Source of the DNA: Apostichopus californicus
Taxonomy: Eukaryota; Echinodermata; Holothuroidea; Aspidochirotida; Stichopodidae
NCBI GenBank assembly: GCA_020650975.1
Contig: JAIPMN010044587.1
Coordinates: 1-26,928, forward strand
Length of the DNA stretch: 26,928 nt
Direction of reading: 5' to 3'
Part shown: in pieces, positions 18,401 through 24,684 of the stretch
How positions within the stretch are numbered: position 1 is the first letter of the stretch
Layout of the letters: the number at the start of each line of letters is the position of its first letter
The notes under the pieces: generated by a model
Told to the model about the DNA's origin: nothing
Databases searched by the model: none
What the model saw: only the letters and a program-made list of their open reading frames with translations
Translations under genes and position numbers: made by a program

Positions 18401-20517
18401 ATATGCATTAAAGAAGAAGGGGGAAAAAAGGGTCTGATTGTTTGAAGTCAAGGGACTGACTGGGGGTGTAGGTGTCATATGAAGTGAGTCCCCAGGGGCC
18501 CAAAAGGTTAAGGGACCTCTGTGAAAACATCCAACATCCAGGGAAGATGTACCAACTTTCTACTCTGGGGATTGTGCCTGCACAATGTGGAAATGGGTGG
18601 GGGAGGGGTGGGGAATGGGTGGGGGAGGGGGTGGGGGAGGGGGTGGACAAGTATATGGTGCATTACATTCCCGGAGGACGTTAGTCTGGCATAGATGGTA
18701 GGGCTAAATTCTAGTTTAACAGGTGAAAGTATTTATTTCTGTCTCATTAACTGATTTATTTGTTCTCTGTACTTGTGGTGTCATAGATAATCCCTCTTCT
18801 CTCTATTTCATAATTCTTTGTGAAAAATTGCTTCTGGAAACATGTCATTATACACCCATTATTATGTATTCAATATTTATCAATTCAATTTAGAATTGTT
18901 AGAATCAATTATATATGGTTACCACCAAAATAATTATAGTTGAAGTTACTGCAGGAAACACCATAATACACCCGTTATTATTCAATATTTATCAATTCAA
19001 TTTAAAAATTGTTAGAATCAATTATATATGGTTACCACTAATATATATTTATAGTGTCATTCATAGCTGGAAACACCATAAGCACACATTATTCTTTAAT
19101 ATATATATTTATATAAATCCATTCCATTTAGAATTCATCAGAAAGAAACGTTTATTCTATCACTGAATTAATTAGATAGTTGTGAACCCCATCATTCATT
19201 AATGTTAATTAGTAATTACCAATGTAAAACAACTAATGAGGGATGAATTTTGCACATGATAAGTATATACTTGTAATAAATACTGCACTAACGAGAAAAA
19301 CTGAAGAAACGTATTCAAATTAATTAGAACAAAGATATGACAGAAAATGTTTACTGGATTAAATAAAAAGAAGCCATTTTCATCAAATTCATTATTATTG
19401 CCCTGTTGATTATATACTGGACTGTGCAATGTTGAATGAGTAAAAAAATACATTTTGTCCACTTTAAATGGTAAGGACAAAACTTTTAAAGAAATTTTTA
19501 TTTTTCAACTAAAATGTCATTCTTTGATGGTTCCTTTGTCTTTGGTGGGCTTTGACGTATTCTTCTATGAATCATGACCTCACATATTTTTTTCGGTGAT
19601 GGTTTATCGTAATTCCTTTATATGTAGAAATCATTATGCAATAAAAACATAACAAAAACATGATTCAAGCAGTGGTTCTGGAACTTCTGGTAACTTTGTG
19701 GCTACTTTTGTTTTTGCAGTTTTCTTTATTCGTCATCACATAGTGCTTGTGTTTCTGCAATACTGTATGGATTAATGACTTTGATGTGCCTTAACATGAT
19801 TTTTTATAAGTGTGTTCCTATTCAACATTCACTCTTTTTCTAACATTCATCCTCTTATTATCCTATTCTCTTAAAAGACTGAGTCCCCCCCCCCCCATCC
19901 CACCCCCAGTTTTAGCTCTTTTCTTGAGGTTGTAGGTCAACAATCATTTAGTCCCAAATTTTTTGTATTTTTGCTGAAATGTCTGAAAGTTTTCTTTACT
20001 TTACCTTCCCATGAATTTTCTAACCCTCCATGTTATTCTGAGATATTCAAAAAAATATCAAGTTAGAAAATCCAATTTTCTCTGTAGGTAAAAAAAACAT
20101 GATTTTGATCCCAGACAAAAATTCTGGTTGAAATATGAGCATGGGTTTACCAATCGCTAACGCCATGCACACTGTGGGCTGCCATGACTAATTACTGCAG
20201 TTACATCATACTGCTGGTGGTGAGCATACATTCAATGCAAGGCTTAGAATGTAGTAAGAAATACTGGTCCAGTTATTAAAATGAAATGCTTCCTTGGTGA
20301 CGGGCTCGCTTTTTTGAGGTTTAAGGGTCGCTTGTTCTACATGCCGTTTTTTTTAAATATTTGCCTGACCCTATTGTTTTTGATATTTTTTACGACCTTT
20401 GTTCTCTCAGGTCTGAAGAGTGAACCGTACCGAAGAGCAGATGGTATACGACGAAGTCTACGAAGGAAGCAAGGGGTCATGAGACCGAGCATCACCTCGG
20501 AGGAAGTTGTGATCTAA
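299..20517 (+). CDS. FMNL: FMNL-family formin (formin-like protein), 3' part of gene, 15 exons
   Basis: This is an actin nucleation and elongation factor of the formin-like (FRL/FMNL) class. Coding exons are 299-494, 993-1262, 2108-2232, 2483-2685, 3536-3683, 4789-4875, 5352-5420, 6144-6224, 6983-7112, 7801-7964, 9302-9403, 10807-10845, 13462-13539, 14097-14187 and 20411-20517. All introns are GT-AG, and the phases join into one open frame of 629 residues plus stop. Domain order is linker, FH1, FH2, basic coiled linker, DAD-like segment, basic tail. FMNL assignment rests on FH2 stretches such as [38 protein letters not shown] and [12 protein letters not shown], and on the tail [14 protein letters not shown], which I recall as closest to one vertebrate FMNL2-type C terminus. 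The N-terminal GBD/FH3 (DID) half must lie upstream of base 1. Family knowledge says the DID binds the DAD to autoinhibit and Rho-family GTPases relieve this. Vertebrates have FMNL1, 2 and 3; the sequence alone does not say which, and an invertebrate may have a single pro-ortholog. Confidence 0.95.
495..992 (+). other. Intron between exons 1 and 2
   Basis: The intron is 498 bp and AT-rich with a poly-C run near 872-880. Its last bases are an AT-rich pyrimidine tract before AAAG at 989-992. I see no gene. Confidence 0.85.
993..1262 (+). CDS. FMNL: FMNL exon 2: FH1 proline-rich domain
   Basis: This single exon carries the FH1 domain, which recruits profilin-actin for filament elongation. It has five uninterrupted proline runs of 10, 10, 11, 8 and 5 residues, separated by short Gly-rich spacers such as MGGA, GG, GG and GSG. 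It is flanked by [10 protein letters not shown] on the N side and [13 protein letters not shown] on the C side. APPLP/PPLPG-type stretches are also potential SH3 or WW ligands. The codons are CCT/CCA/CCC mixtures, so the tract is a degenerate trinucleotide array that could vary in length. On the opposite strand it reads as spurious Gly/Val-rich ORFs. The donor is GTAAGT at 1263. Confidence 0.95.
1263..2107 (+). other. Intron between exons 2 and 3
   Basis: The intron is 845 bp. It contains AT-rich sequence, a poly-T tract near 1937-1943, and a short imperfect copy of the exon 3 acceptor region at 1979-2007, described separately. There is no other recognisable feature. Confidence 0.85.
1979..2051 (+). 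pseudogene. Decoy or decayed copy of the exon 3 start
   Basis: The 22 bases from 1979 match the true exon 3 boundary from 2103 at 19 of 22 positions, including the CAG acceptor. Spliced in the same phase, this copy would read SFTIKK where the real exon reads SVTIKK. It then diverges and reaches an in-frame TAA at 2049-2051. It may be a partial duplicate exon, a cryptic acceptor or chance similarity. No FH2 residues follow, so it cannot replace exon 3. Confidence 0.4.
2108..2232 (+). CDS. FMNL: FMNL exon 3: FH2 lasso region
   Basis: The exon encodes the start of FH2, through [18 protein letters not shown] and [20 protein letters not shown]. The LNW tryptophan and the KPNQI.GTVF block belong to the FH2 lasso that wraps the partner subunit's post to form the ring dimer. 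The pattern matches the FMNL family more closely than the Diaphanous or DAAM families. The acceptor is TTATCAG and the donor GTATTT. Confidence 0.95.
2233..2482 (+). other. Intron between exons 3 and 4
   Basis: This 250-bp intron is dominated by an A/G-rich stretch (about 2363-2410) ending in a G run, followed by a T-rich acceptor tract. No coding content is seen. Confidence 0.85.
2483..2685 (+). CDS. FMNL: FMNL exon 4: FH2 linker and start of knob
   Basis: The exon begins [16 protein letters not shown], the acidic helix after the lasso (compare the family pattern D..FEE.FKT). A Lys-rich linker ([17 protein letters not shown]) follows, then [17 protein letters not shown]. The isoleucine in NISIVRRK is at the position of the conserved FH2 Ile needed for actin binding (Bni1 I1431 by family alignment from memory). 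The exon ends [12 protein letters not shown] across a phase-2 junction. The donor is GTAAGT. Confidence 0.93.
2707..3240 (+). repeat. Degenerate minisatellite, roughly 90-100 bp unit
   Basis: Recurring modules are GTGGACCAATGAGGAT, GCTAGGAAGGT.CTGGGCTTGTGGA and GGGGCTTGTTGAT. Three clear units fall between 2740 and 3010, and more diverged ones (GGGCCTGTGGACCAGGGTAT) continue to about 3240. A smaller GGGCTTGTTGAT step is repeated in tandem near 2885-2920. Confidence 0.8.
3301..3356 (+). repeat. Two-copy 29-bp tandem duplication
   Basis: Two adjacent identical copies begin CAGCTGCACTATAACATGTG, starting at 3301 and 3330. Each includes an E-box-like CAGCTG, but there is no evidence of function in the intron. 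Confidence 0.9.
3536..3683 (+). CDS. FMNL: FMNL exon 5: FH2 knob
   Basis: The exon encodes [20 protein letters not shown] and [20 protein letters not shown], then TDEDKLIYK. This corresponds to the FMNL segment in which the family reads V..L.R.LPTE.E......YE...PLEEL..ED.F. The charged helix with [16 protein letters not shown] is typical of all FH2 domains. The donor is GTTTGT. An ORF beginning upstream at 3480 is only read-through from the intron. Confidence 0.94.
4325..4435 (+). repeat. CTGCAG/GCAGCC-rich cluster
   Basis: Several copies of CTGCAGCC and its near variants occur within about 110 bp. Some are in opposite orientation, so short hairpins are possible. No family is recognised. Confidence 0.5.
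4521..4696. mobile_element. MITE-like element, 164 bp, with 11-bp TIRs and 6-bp target duplication
   Basis: The element spans 4527-4690. It starts CAGGCATGAGC and ends GCTCATCCCTG, which are inverted repeats at 10 of 11 positions. It is flanked on each side by AAAGAG (4521-4526 and 4691-4696). Inside are a perfect 14-bp palindrome (4543-4556, CCGCGAATTCGCGG) and two direct CCGTGATTT motifs. There is no coding capacity, so it is a non-autonomous DNA transposon. The CAGG-type ends recall hAT elements, but a 6-bp duplication is short for hAT (normally 8), so the superfamily is left open. Confidence 0.75.
4789..4875 (+). CDS. FMNL: FMNL exon 6: FH2 core
   Basis: The exon encodes [20 protein letters not shown] then QDVLQGLKP, 29 codons. 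It matches the FMNL segment in which the family reads SKV.RL..RM..M.FLGNF.D. The donor is GTAAGT. The preceding acceptor is TCGTAG after a CTCCTCC repeat. Confidence 0.94.
4876..5351 (+). other. Intron between exons 6 and 7, with a tRNA-like element
   Basis: The intron is 476 bp. It contains a tRNA-like unit with inverted-repeat ends (5198-5304). The rest is unremarkable AT-rich sequence. Confidence 0.85.
5198..5304 (+). mobile_element. tRNA-like (SINE-type) unit bracketed by 12-bp inverted repeats
   Basis: The core 5222-5285 has an A-box-like TAGCTGTTAGTAGAGCA and a B-box-like GGTTCAGAACC with RNA polymerase III spacing, and a CTTGTAA stretch resembling an anticodon loop (Thr-TGT type). Perfect 12-bp inverted repeats AGCAAAGAAATA (5198-5209) and TATTTCTTTGCT (5293-5304) flank it. 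The core is too degenerate to be a working tRNA. It could be a tRNA-derived SINE head, a tRNA pseudogene, or a composite inverted-repeat element. Confidence 0.5.
5352..5420 (+). CDS. FMNL: FMNL exon 7: FH2 core
   Basis: The exon is 23 codons, [20 protein letters not shown] then LLE. It matches the FMNL segment QLNAI..AS.S.K.S..L...LE. The donor is GTAAAA. Confidence 0.93.
5421..6143 (+). other. Intron between exons 7 and 8
   Basis: The intron is 723 bp of AT-rich sequence. I see no repeats of note, RNA gene or ORF with coding character. Confidence 0.85.
6144..6224 (+). CDS. FMNL: FMNL exon 8: FH2 signature motif
   Basis: The 27 codons, [20 protein letters not shown] then KLQSLDT, hold the most conserved FH2 signature GNY.N....RG.A.GF.L..L. 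The Lys of GFKL sits where the actin-binding Lys of Bni1 (K1601) aligns by family knowledge, so the subunit appears catalytically intact. The donor is GTGAGT and is followed at once by a G-rich minisatellite. Confidence 0.96.
6225..6982 (+). other. Intron between exons 8 and 9
   Basis: The intron is 758 bp. Its first half is purine-rich minisatellite (6230-6610). It then has an (AT)n stretch near 6790-6815 next to a GTATAC...GTATAC repeat, and a poly-C run near 6885-6897. Confidence 0.85.
6230..6610 (+). repeat. Purine-rich (G/A) minisatellite at the exon 8 donor
   Basis: About 380 bases have the + strand almost wholly G and A with a regular GGTAGAGTGGTGAGAGGGGAA-type step of 20-30 bp in many variant copies. 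Dense GGGG runs give G-quadruplex and triplex potential. The complementary strand shows a spurious Pro/Ser/His-rich ORF. Confidence 0.9.
6983..7112 (+). CDS. FMNL: FMNL exon 9: FH2 coiled-coil and post region
   Basis: The exon encodes [20 protein letters not shown], then [20 protein letters not shown] and AAN. TKSTDRK.TLLH is a strong FMNL/FH2 hallmark, followed by the long helix with F...L..V..A. The exon ends one base into a codon, completed by exon 10 (V). The donor is GTAAAT. Confidence 0.95.
7113..7800 (+). other. Intron between exons 9 and 10
   Basis: The intron is 688 bp of AT-rich sequence with no recognised element. The acceptor is GGCCATTCAG. Confidence 0.85.
7801..7964 (+). CDS. 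FMNL: FMNL exon 10: FH2 post helices
   Basis: After a phase-1 junction it encodes [20 protein letters not shown], then [20 protein letters not shown] and [14 protein letters not shown]. The family pattern is VSLE....D...L..G......E.......LR.FL..NE.K...L..D...A. The donor is GTAAGT. Confidence 0.94.
8000..8770 (+). repeat. Pyrimidine-rich cryptic minisatellite (CTACTGTCT/CTCTG)
   Basis: Permuted copies of CTACTGTCTACTCTGTACTG and CTGCTCT recur over about 770 bp without a fixed period. A longer block of about 210-220 bp seems repeated: the AACTCTC..TTCTGTCTACTGTC stretch occurs near 8180 and again near 8355, and a related form near 8510. Confidence 0.8.
8641..8712 (+). repeat. ATT-repeat plus TTATATAGCGC hairpin element
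   Basis: An (ATT)n stretch leads into CGCCGTTATTTATATAGCGC. AGCGCATA (8680-8687) pairs perfectly with TATGCGCT (8700-8707) across a 12-base loop, and CTTTACAAT follows. I recognise TTATATAGCGC...GCGCTTTACAAT as a recurrent interspersed motif of marine invertebrate genomes from general memory. It has no known function. Confidence 0.65.
8888..9060 (+). repeat. GTAC-rich tandem repeat, 68-69 bp period
   Basis: The phrase ACACAGTCAAAGTACGAG recurs at 8891, 8959 and 9028 with little change, and each unit contains ACAAATATGATAAGTACCTA. Flanking sequence from about 8800 to 9100 is also rich in GAGTAC/GTAC. Confidence 0.9.
9302..9403 (+). CDS. FMNL: FMNL exon 11: end of FH2
   Basis: The 34 codons, [20 protein letters not shown] then [14 protein letters not shown], give the classic FH2 end YFGE.PK...P..FF..F..F...Y. 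The donor is GTAAGT. Confidence 0.95.
9404..10806 (+). other. Intron between exons 11 and 12, contains assembly gap
   Basis: The intron is 1403 bp and includes a 10-N gap at 10261-10270 with duplicated flanks. A 91-codon minus-strand ORF (10452-10727), rich in Lys and Arg, sits just before exon 12. I recognise no family and do not call it a gene. Confidence 0.85.
10186..10340 (+). repeat. Sequence duplicated on both sides of the 10-N gap
   Basis: 10186-10260 and 10271-10340 both read TATCC, a long poly-C tract, then CTCCTGACAAGTCTGA and the same following ~50 bases with only three substitutions. The gap 10261-10270 is ten N. Confidence 0.95.
10807..10845 (+). CDS. FMNL: FMNL exon 12: charged linker microexon
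   Basis: The 13 codons [13 protein letters not shown] continue the AYK of exon 11, giving the basic and acidic helix YK..EQENE.RKK.E seen after FH2 in FMNL proteins. The donor is GTGAGA. It is short but in phase and conserved in character. Confidence 0.88.
10846..13461 (+). other. Intron between exons 12 and 13
   Basis: The intron is 2616 bp of AT-rich sequence. Small features are a GGGGAGGGGAGGTACTCCCC-type foldback near 11117-11152, a C-rich tract near 12541-12560, and a hairpin AGTACCTA...TAGGTACT near 12735-12757. I see no gene or recognised transposon. Confidence 0.8.
13462..13539 (+). CDS. FMNL: FMNL exon 13: coiled basic linker
   Basis: The 26 codons, [20 protein letters not shown] then VKKNQQ, form a Lys/Gln/Ala-rich helix between FH2 and DAD, as in FMNL relatives. 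The acceptor is CAACAG and the donor GTAAAG. Sequence conservation in this linker is normally low, so support is mainly from phase and position. Confidence 0.88.
13540..14096 (+). other. Intron between exons 13 and 14
   Basis: The intron is 557 bp with two poly-G tracts (near 13651-13660 and 13764-13775) and GGGGTGG-rich surroundings. No gene is seen. Confidence 0.85.
14097..14187 (+). CDS. FMNL: FMNL exon 14: DAD-like segment
   Basis: It encodes [20 protein letters not shown] then [18 protein letters not shown] matches the amphipathic LI.ELRR.-type core of the diaphanous autoregulatory domain, and EDGAIENII matches DG.IEDII. The basic cluster here (K.CKK) is weaker than the Arg-rich cluster of vertebrate paralogues. 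The donor is GTAATT. Family knowledge: this segment binds the N-terminal inhibitory domain. Confidence 0.92.
14190..14265 (+). repeat. Diverged (ATA)n plus TTTATATAG element
   Basis: ATAATAATGATAATAATAAT followed by TAGGTTTATATAGGGCC resembles the 8641-8712 element (ATT repeat, then TTTATATAGCGC). The hairpin half is not preserved. It starts two bases inside the intron, next to the exon 14 donor. Confidence 0.45.
14994..15366 (+). repeat. 14-copy minisatellite of 26-27 bp with internal dyad
   Basis: The unit is ACACATAGCAAGCTGTGTGT plus a short variable tail (TCATCT, TCAAGA or TTAAAGT). Fourteen consecutive copies are visible, several identical. Each unit is itself an inverted repeat, ACACA...TGTGT around an AGC.AGCT centre, so each can form a small hairpin. 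Confidence 0.95.
15643..15677 (+). CDS. Candidate short alternative terminal exon
   Basis: A pyrimidine-rich acceptor (CCTCTGTTTCAG, 15631-15642) precedes an open reading in the exon 14 phase: A, then [10 protein letters not shown] and TGA at 15675-15677. It would give a tail ending in a TSL class I PDZ-ligand-like motif. The only support is acceptor quality and phase, so chance is likely. Confidence 0.15.
16208..16338 (+). CDS. Candidate alternative terminal exon of the FMNL gene
   Basis: A good acceptor (TTGTCTTTCAG, ending 16207) is in phase with exon 14. The open stretch then reads [21 protein letters not shown] and [22 protein letters not shown], ending with TAG at 16336-16338. An AATAAA follows at 16474-16479, and base composition is less AT-rich than its surroundings. 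Vertebrate FMNL genes are known to use alternative C-terminal exons. The peptide does not clearly resemble them. Confidence 0.3.
16474..16479 (+). terminator. AATAAA that could serve the 16208 candidate exon
   Basis: A canonical hexamer lies about 136 bases after the candidate stop codon. AATAAA is frequent in AT-rich DNA, so this is weak evidence alone. Confidence 0.25.
18595..18646 (+). repeat. G-rich block with G-quadruplex potential
   Basis: Tandem GGGTGGGGGAGGGG-type steps give at least eight G-runs of three or more separated by single bases. The opposite strand reads as a spurious Ser/Pro/His-rich ORF. Confidence 0.85.
18830..19145 (+). repeat. AT-rich tandem repeat, three units of about 115-120 bp
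   Basis: Units start near 18830, 18951 and 19066 with a GC.GGAAACA..-type phrase. The first two share CAATATTTATCAATTCAATT and GTTAGAATCAATTATATATG almost exactly, and the third is more diverged. Confidence 0.9.
20411..20517 (+). CDS. FMNL: FMNL exon 15: terminal coding exon, basic C-terminal tail
   Basis: After a phase-1 junction (G), it encodes [20 protein letters not shown] then [14 protein letters not shown] and TAA at 20515-20517. The Arg-rich RRAD.IRRS.RRK part supplies the basic patch that follows the DAD core. The last residues EVVI fit a class II-like PDZ ligand (hydrophobic at -2 and 0). The acceptor is GTTCTCTCAG. The match to one vertebrate FMNL tail form is from memory. Confidence 0.93.
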
Positions 20518-21280
20518 AGCAGCAGGCTTTGATTGGACTACTACAGTTACCTATGAGTCGGTGGTAATTTAAAAGATGACCGTTATTTTGGTGACACCAG
20601 CAGTTACCTAGTAATCAGTGGTACGGTACTCAAGCAGGCTCTGATGAGACTACAGGGACCTGTGTGTGTCGCTGGTAATCATCAAAGGCAGTGAGCTTTG
20701 GTTATGGTGTAGCTACCTACGAGTTGATGCACATCTGAGAAGACTACTGTAACCTATATGTCAATTTTAATTTACGGTAGCAGGCTTTGATGGTTAGCTC
20801 TAAATCAGTGGTAGCATGCTGCGATAAGGTCTTAGTTACATGTAGTGATCTAAGGAACCTGGCTTTGATGGTTATAGTAGCTATAAATCAGTGGTAGCAA
20901 GCTGCGATAAGGTCTTAGTTACCTGTAGCGTGATCCAAGGAACCTGGCTTTGATGGCTAGAGTAGCTCTAAATCAGTGGTAGCATGTTGCGATAAGCACT
21001 TAGTTACCTGCAGTGATCCAAGGAATCAGACTTTGATCAAGTATTGTTACCTGGCAGTCAGTGATAAATTAAGGCTGCACACTTGGATTAAACCACAAGT
21101 TAACCTATGAGGCAGGAGACTTTTGGTGAGACCATAGTTTACTCTCAAGTCAGTGTCAAATTCAAAACAACAGGCTGTGATTTAAACGTCAGTTACCTCT
21201 CAGTCACTGGTAATTTACAGAAGAGCCTAATTATGAAACCATAGTTACCTATGTGTCAGAGGTAAATAACAAGGAGTAGT
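20518..21280 (+). repeat. Degenerate tandem repeat filling the start of the 3'UTR
   Basis: Recurring steps are GCAGGCTTTGAT, then AGTTACCTATGAGTC, then AGTGGTAAT, with a spacing of about 40-50 bases. Within it, higher-order units starting at 20783, 20861 and 20946 (78-85 bp) are nearly identical, sharing CTAAATCAGTGGTAGCA and GCGATAAG. Confidence 0.85.
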
Positions 21281-21614
21281 AAACATACCTAAATCTGACC
21301 CTGAATGAAAGTGGTTTTTATCTTCTTCCATCGTTATCTTGATTAGCAAAGACTTTCAAACAAAAGAGCCATTGTTAAGAGAGCATCTTTAAGACATTGT
21401 CATATGGTCTAAGCTTGAAGTATGCTTAAAGCTGGTATAAGATTGAAATGGTTAGTTAGATAAAATAAAATAAAAGCAAAGCAAATTTGTCTAAGAAATT
21501 TTGTTTTATTTTTCTCTCTTTGTCTACTCTCAGACATAACTATACATTTTGGTGGGTTTTTAGACAGATCATCATGTGATACAGTTTTGTAACCAGTCAC
21601 GACTCACTCGAGTC

Positions 21615-21620
21615 AATAAA
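21615..21620 (+). terminator. Candidate poly(A) signal AATAAA
   Basis: A canonical hexamer in AGTCAATAAACATTG lies 1.1 kb after the stop codon, beyond the repeat. It is one of several candidates. Confidence 0.3.
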
Positions 21621-22053
21621 CATTGAAGCGACTGGAAGAAAGTTTGTGAAATTTTTAAGAGATAAAACAGTGACTTGAGCCAGTCATTTGACATGACGAG
21701 GAAATGAAGTGACTAGATCGAACTCTGATATTATCAATTCTTGTACCAAAGAGCTGTTGTTTTAAAAATAAAATACTGCTTTGAAGCGATATGTGGATGG
21801 TGAGGTACCTGTTAATAAAATGCCTCTCTCAATTGTGATATTGTGATGGAAGGTATCTTAATTCCATTATTCAAAATGCTTACGGTCAGCTGATTGTCAC
21901 AGCCGATTGGTTCCTACTACAAAGATAGCTTTACGATTTCAACGTGGATGTTTAAGTCTGTTGATAGTGGCGTGACGTGATCTCTTTGGTCTCTGATGGT
22001 ACATTACAGACTAAACTGCTTGTGCGTCATTTTGAGTGGCAAGTTTGATATGA

Positions 22054-22241
22054 AAGTGTAAACCTTGTAAAAATACTAAGTAATGCTTGGATTATATTTA
22101 AAGTTGGTATGTAGACCCACTGTGTAAGATGAGACTGTTCGCAGTTGGTCGGGGGATCGCAGGATTCCTGCATTTTATCTAGAGGGTCCCACAAAAATAT
22201 TTTCTCATGGGGGAAATTTCCCGCCACAGCTAGTACTTTCC
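22054..22241. repeat. Dispersed repeat, copy 1
   Basis: It shares AACCTTGTAAAAATACTAAG, GGATCGCAGGATTCCTG-like and GGGGAAATTTCCCGCCACA blocks with the copy at 25581-25774 in the same orientation. A minus-strand ORF across it differs in frame from that of the other copy, so it is probably non-coding. It contains a 12-bp palindrome GGGAAATTTCCC at 22211-22222. Confidence 0.9.
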
Positions 22242-22586
22242 ATCGTGAGAAGCCAGTAAAGACCAGTGATCACAGGATTGGGTGACTTAACGAGCCTTGT
22301 CGTTGTTTTTCGTTATGACAATAGCCTTCTACATATGCCAGATTAGCCACCCTTCTTCTTCATACTTATTATTGTGAATGTTCAAGGTCAGAAACAAGCT
22401 AACAGCTTTAAAGAAGGTAACCTGCAAGAATAACTGTCACTATAAAAAAATAATATCAAAATTGGGAAAAAAAACAATATGATAGCGTTAATGGTAAAAT
22501 TAGTTGTTATAACCATCAACGAGAAGTAGTATTTTTTAAGTCAGCGGAGACTTTGTTACATGTTATTAATGTGTGAGTGTTCAAAA

Positions 22587-22640
22587 GGGTTGGCTGTTCC
22601 AAAAATATTGATAAGGGCTGGCTGTTCCATAAATACTGAA
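22587..22640 (+). repeat. Two-copy 28-bp tandem duplication
   Basis: The phrase GGG.TGGCTGTTCCA.AAATA.TGA starts at 22587 and 22615 with a few substitutions. Confidence 0.8.
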
Positions 22641-24655
22641 GCCTGATTAAATTCATCCGTAAATTCTCCTTCGTATGAATGAAAAAATTATGTGAAAGAT
22701 GTTTTTCTCATATATGTCCAACAAAACTGTTTCATTATGCAAAATGAGAGCATTGTTATTTTAATTTTAACCTTGATTACTTATTACTGTTTATTTTTTA
22801 TCTGTTTTCTTCCCCGTTAATTGGGAATTTTAATCTTTCACTCTTGAGTGCGGTAACAATTAAGAATATGGGTTAAAAACAATGTTGTCACTGTGTGCCT
22901 GCCATGCATTATGCTCCTATCTGAAGAATTTTTTAAAATTTTTGTTTGGGCTTTTAATTTTAAGAATGATCACTCAGTTTAATAATGGAATATCTTTGAG
23001 GAATATTTTAAAATTTCTTGAAATAACTGAAATAGTGATAAGATTTTATGTTATCATTTAAATCGGCTTTACCTTGACATTGATGACCCCCCCCCCCCAA
23101 ATACAAATGACTTTAATATGTTTCTTCATTCAATGTTTGCTCATAATACTCAAATGTTATATTACATGCAGACAAGGGACCATATCACATCTACATATAT
23201 TTAGTTTTCTCACACCTTGGAATAGAAGAGGTCACCTTACTGTACGTCTTACTGCTACGCAAGAAACTCCAACAGTGTTCACTAACGATCAATAATGAAA
23301 TGAAACAAAAGACATTTTTGAAATTTGTATCAAGAAAGAAAGTATCAAGTTGTTACATACCCTAGTTTTCTTCATGTACATATAAGATACCTTATGTGTA
23401 CTTAAATTTGGGTGAACATTTACGTTATGGAGAAAGTAAACTGGTGGATTTATCTAAGAAATCATATTTTGTGTGGTTCACACAACTATTACACAAAATT
23501 CATCATTTTTCGAAGGTAGGGTTGGGGGGGGGGGGAGGTAAAGTTTGATTGGTTTAAATTCTAAAATTGTGCAGGTACTCATAATGAATCTCATTGAGTA
23601 AGAGTATAAATGGTGTCCTTTGTTTTAAAATCATTGAATGGTGCTAGAAGCAAGGAACTCAGTACTTGCCATGTTATAGCATTCCAAATTTGTTTAATTA
23701 ACCTGTTTAAGACATGAAAGTTTCAGAAACGATTGTATGGTCAATACAGGACGATCCATCAACGGGGAGAGGGGGGCTGGGGGTGGGGGGGGGGTTATTA
23801 GTACATAATAATACAACAGGAAGCTCACCTAGGATAGATATGGAACTGTCTTCTCTCTGTCTCGCTCTTGATAATTGTGTTGAATATATTATGACTGTAA
23901 TGAAAATTTGTTAAGATCAAAGGTAAACATGATTTAGAAATGATTTTTTATGAAAAGAACAAAATAAAGTTGGAACAAACAAACAATATCATTCTTGGAG
24001 ATAGGGAAAGGGCATATAAAGGGCATAAAATAATTATCATATAAATGAAGAAAAATAGAAGCTAGCATGGAGCTGGAAGGACTGCTGTGTGCAGACCAAG
24101 AAAAATGTATCAGTGAATGTGGTTCGGTGTCCTTCCATTTAACCTATATCAATCCACCTTTAACTCTATCATACCTTAACCCATACCTCCAACCCCTCCC
24201 CCAACCTATACCCCCTCCTTGTACCAAACAACAGGGACTGGCAGATTAAATGGTTTATCAGACAATGGATTAATTAAGACAAGCTAGTGTTTAAGTGTGA
24301 TGATATTTATAATAAAACGAACCATGTAATAGACATGATAATAGCTCAATCTCCCATTTTGCTTTATGGTGATTGCTATTATTCAGTGGTGGTTTTTTTT
24401 TCTTTTTCCTTCCTTTTATTTCGTTTTCTTGTGATACCAGTTTATAGGATGATCTTGATGTGAAGTAGAATGGAAGATATGAAGTCACTGCATAATTTGT
24501 AATGGAGATACCTTCCAACTTTACAATGCATTTTGGTTTTAAATGAATATACTTTGAAGCAATTTGTAAACAGACTCAATTAAATTGGAGAAATAGTATC
24601 TTCTGCACACTAATAATGGTTGACCAATACAGGTCGAAAAGTGGTGGGCATTGGT

Positions 24656-24684
24656 TTCCAGAAATAAAAATGTTATTTCTAGAA
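24656..24684. repeat. Hairpin, 12-bp arms with one mismatch
   Basis: TTCCAGAAATAA and TTATTTCTAGAA are separated by five bases. It is a strong local foldback in otherwise ordinary AT-rich sequence. Confidence 0.7.

Larger units (their letters stand above)
14188..20410 (+). other. Last intron, 6.2 kb
   Basis: It contains a diverged hairpin-type repeat at the donor (14190-14265), a 26-bp minisatellite (14994-15366), two candidate alternative terminal exons (15643 and 16208), a G-rich block (18595-18646), an AT-rich ~115-bp tandem repeat (18830-19145) and several poly-C/poly-G runs. The remaining sequence is AT-rich with nothing recognised. Confidence 0.8.
20518..22053 (+). other. 3' untranslated region, probable, end unknown
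   Basis: Sequence follows the stop codon directly. Its first ~750 bases are tandem repeat (separate entry). Possible poly(A) signals AATAAA lie at 21464-21469, 21469-21474, 21615-21620 and 21767-21772. Which is used cannot be decided from sequence. Confidence 0.6.
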
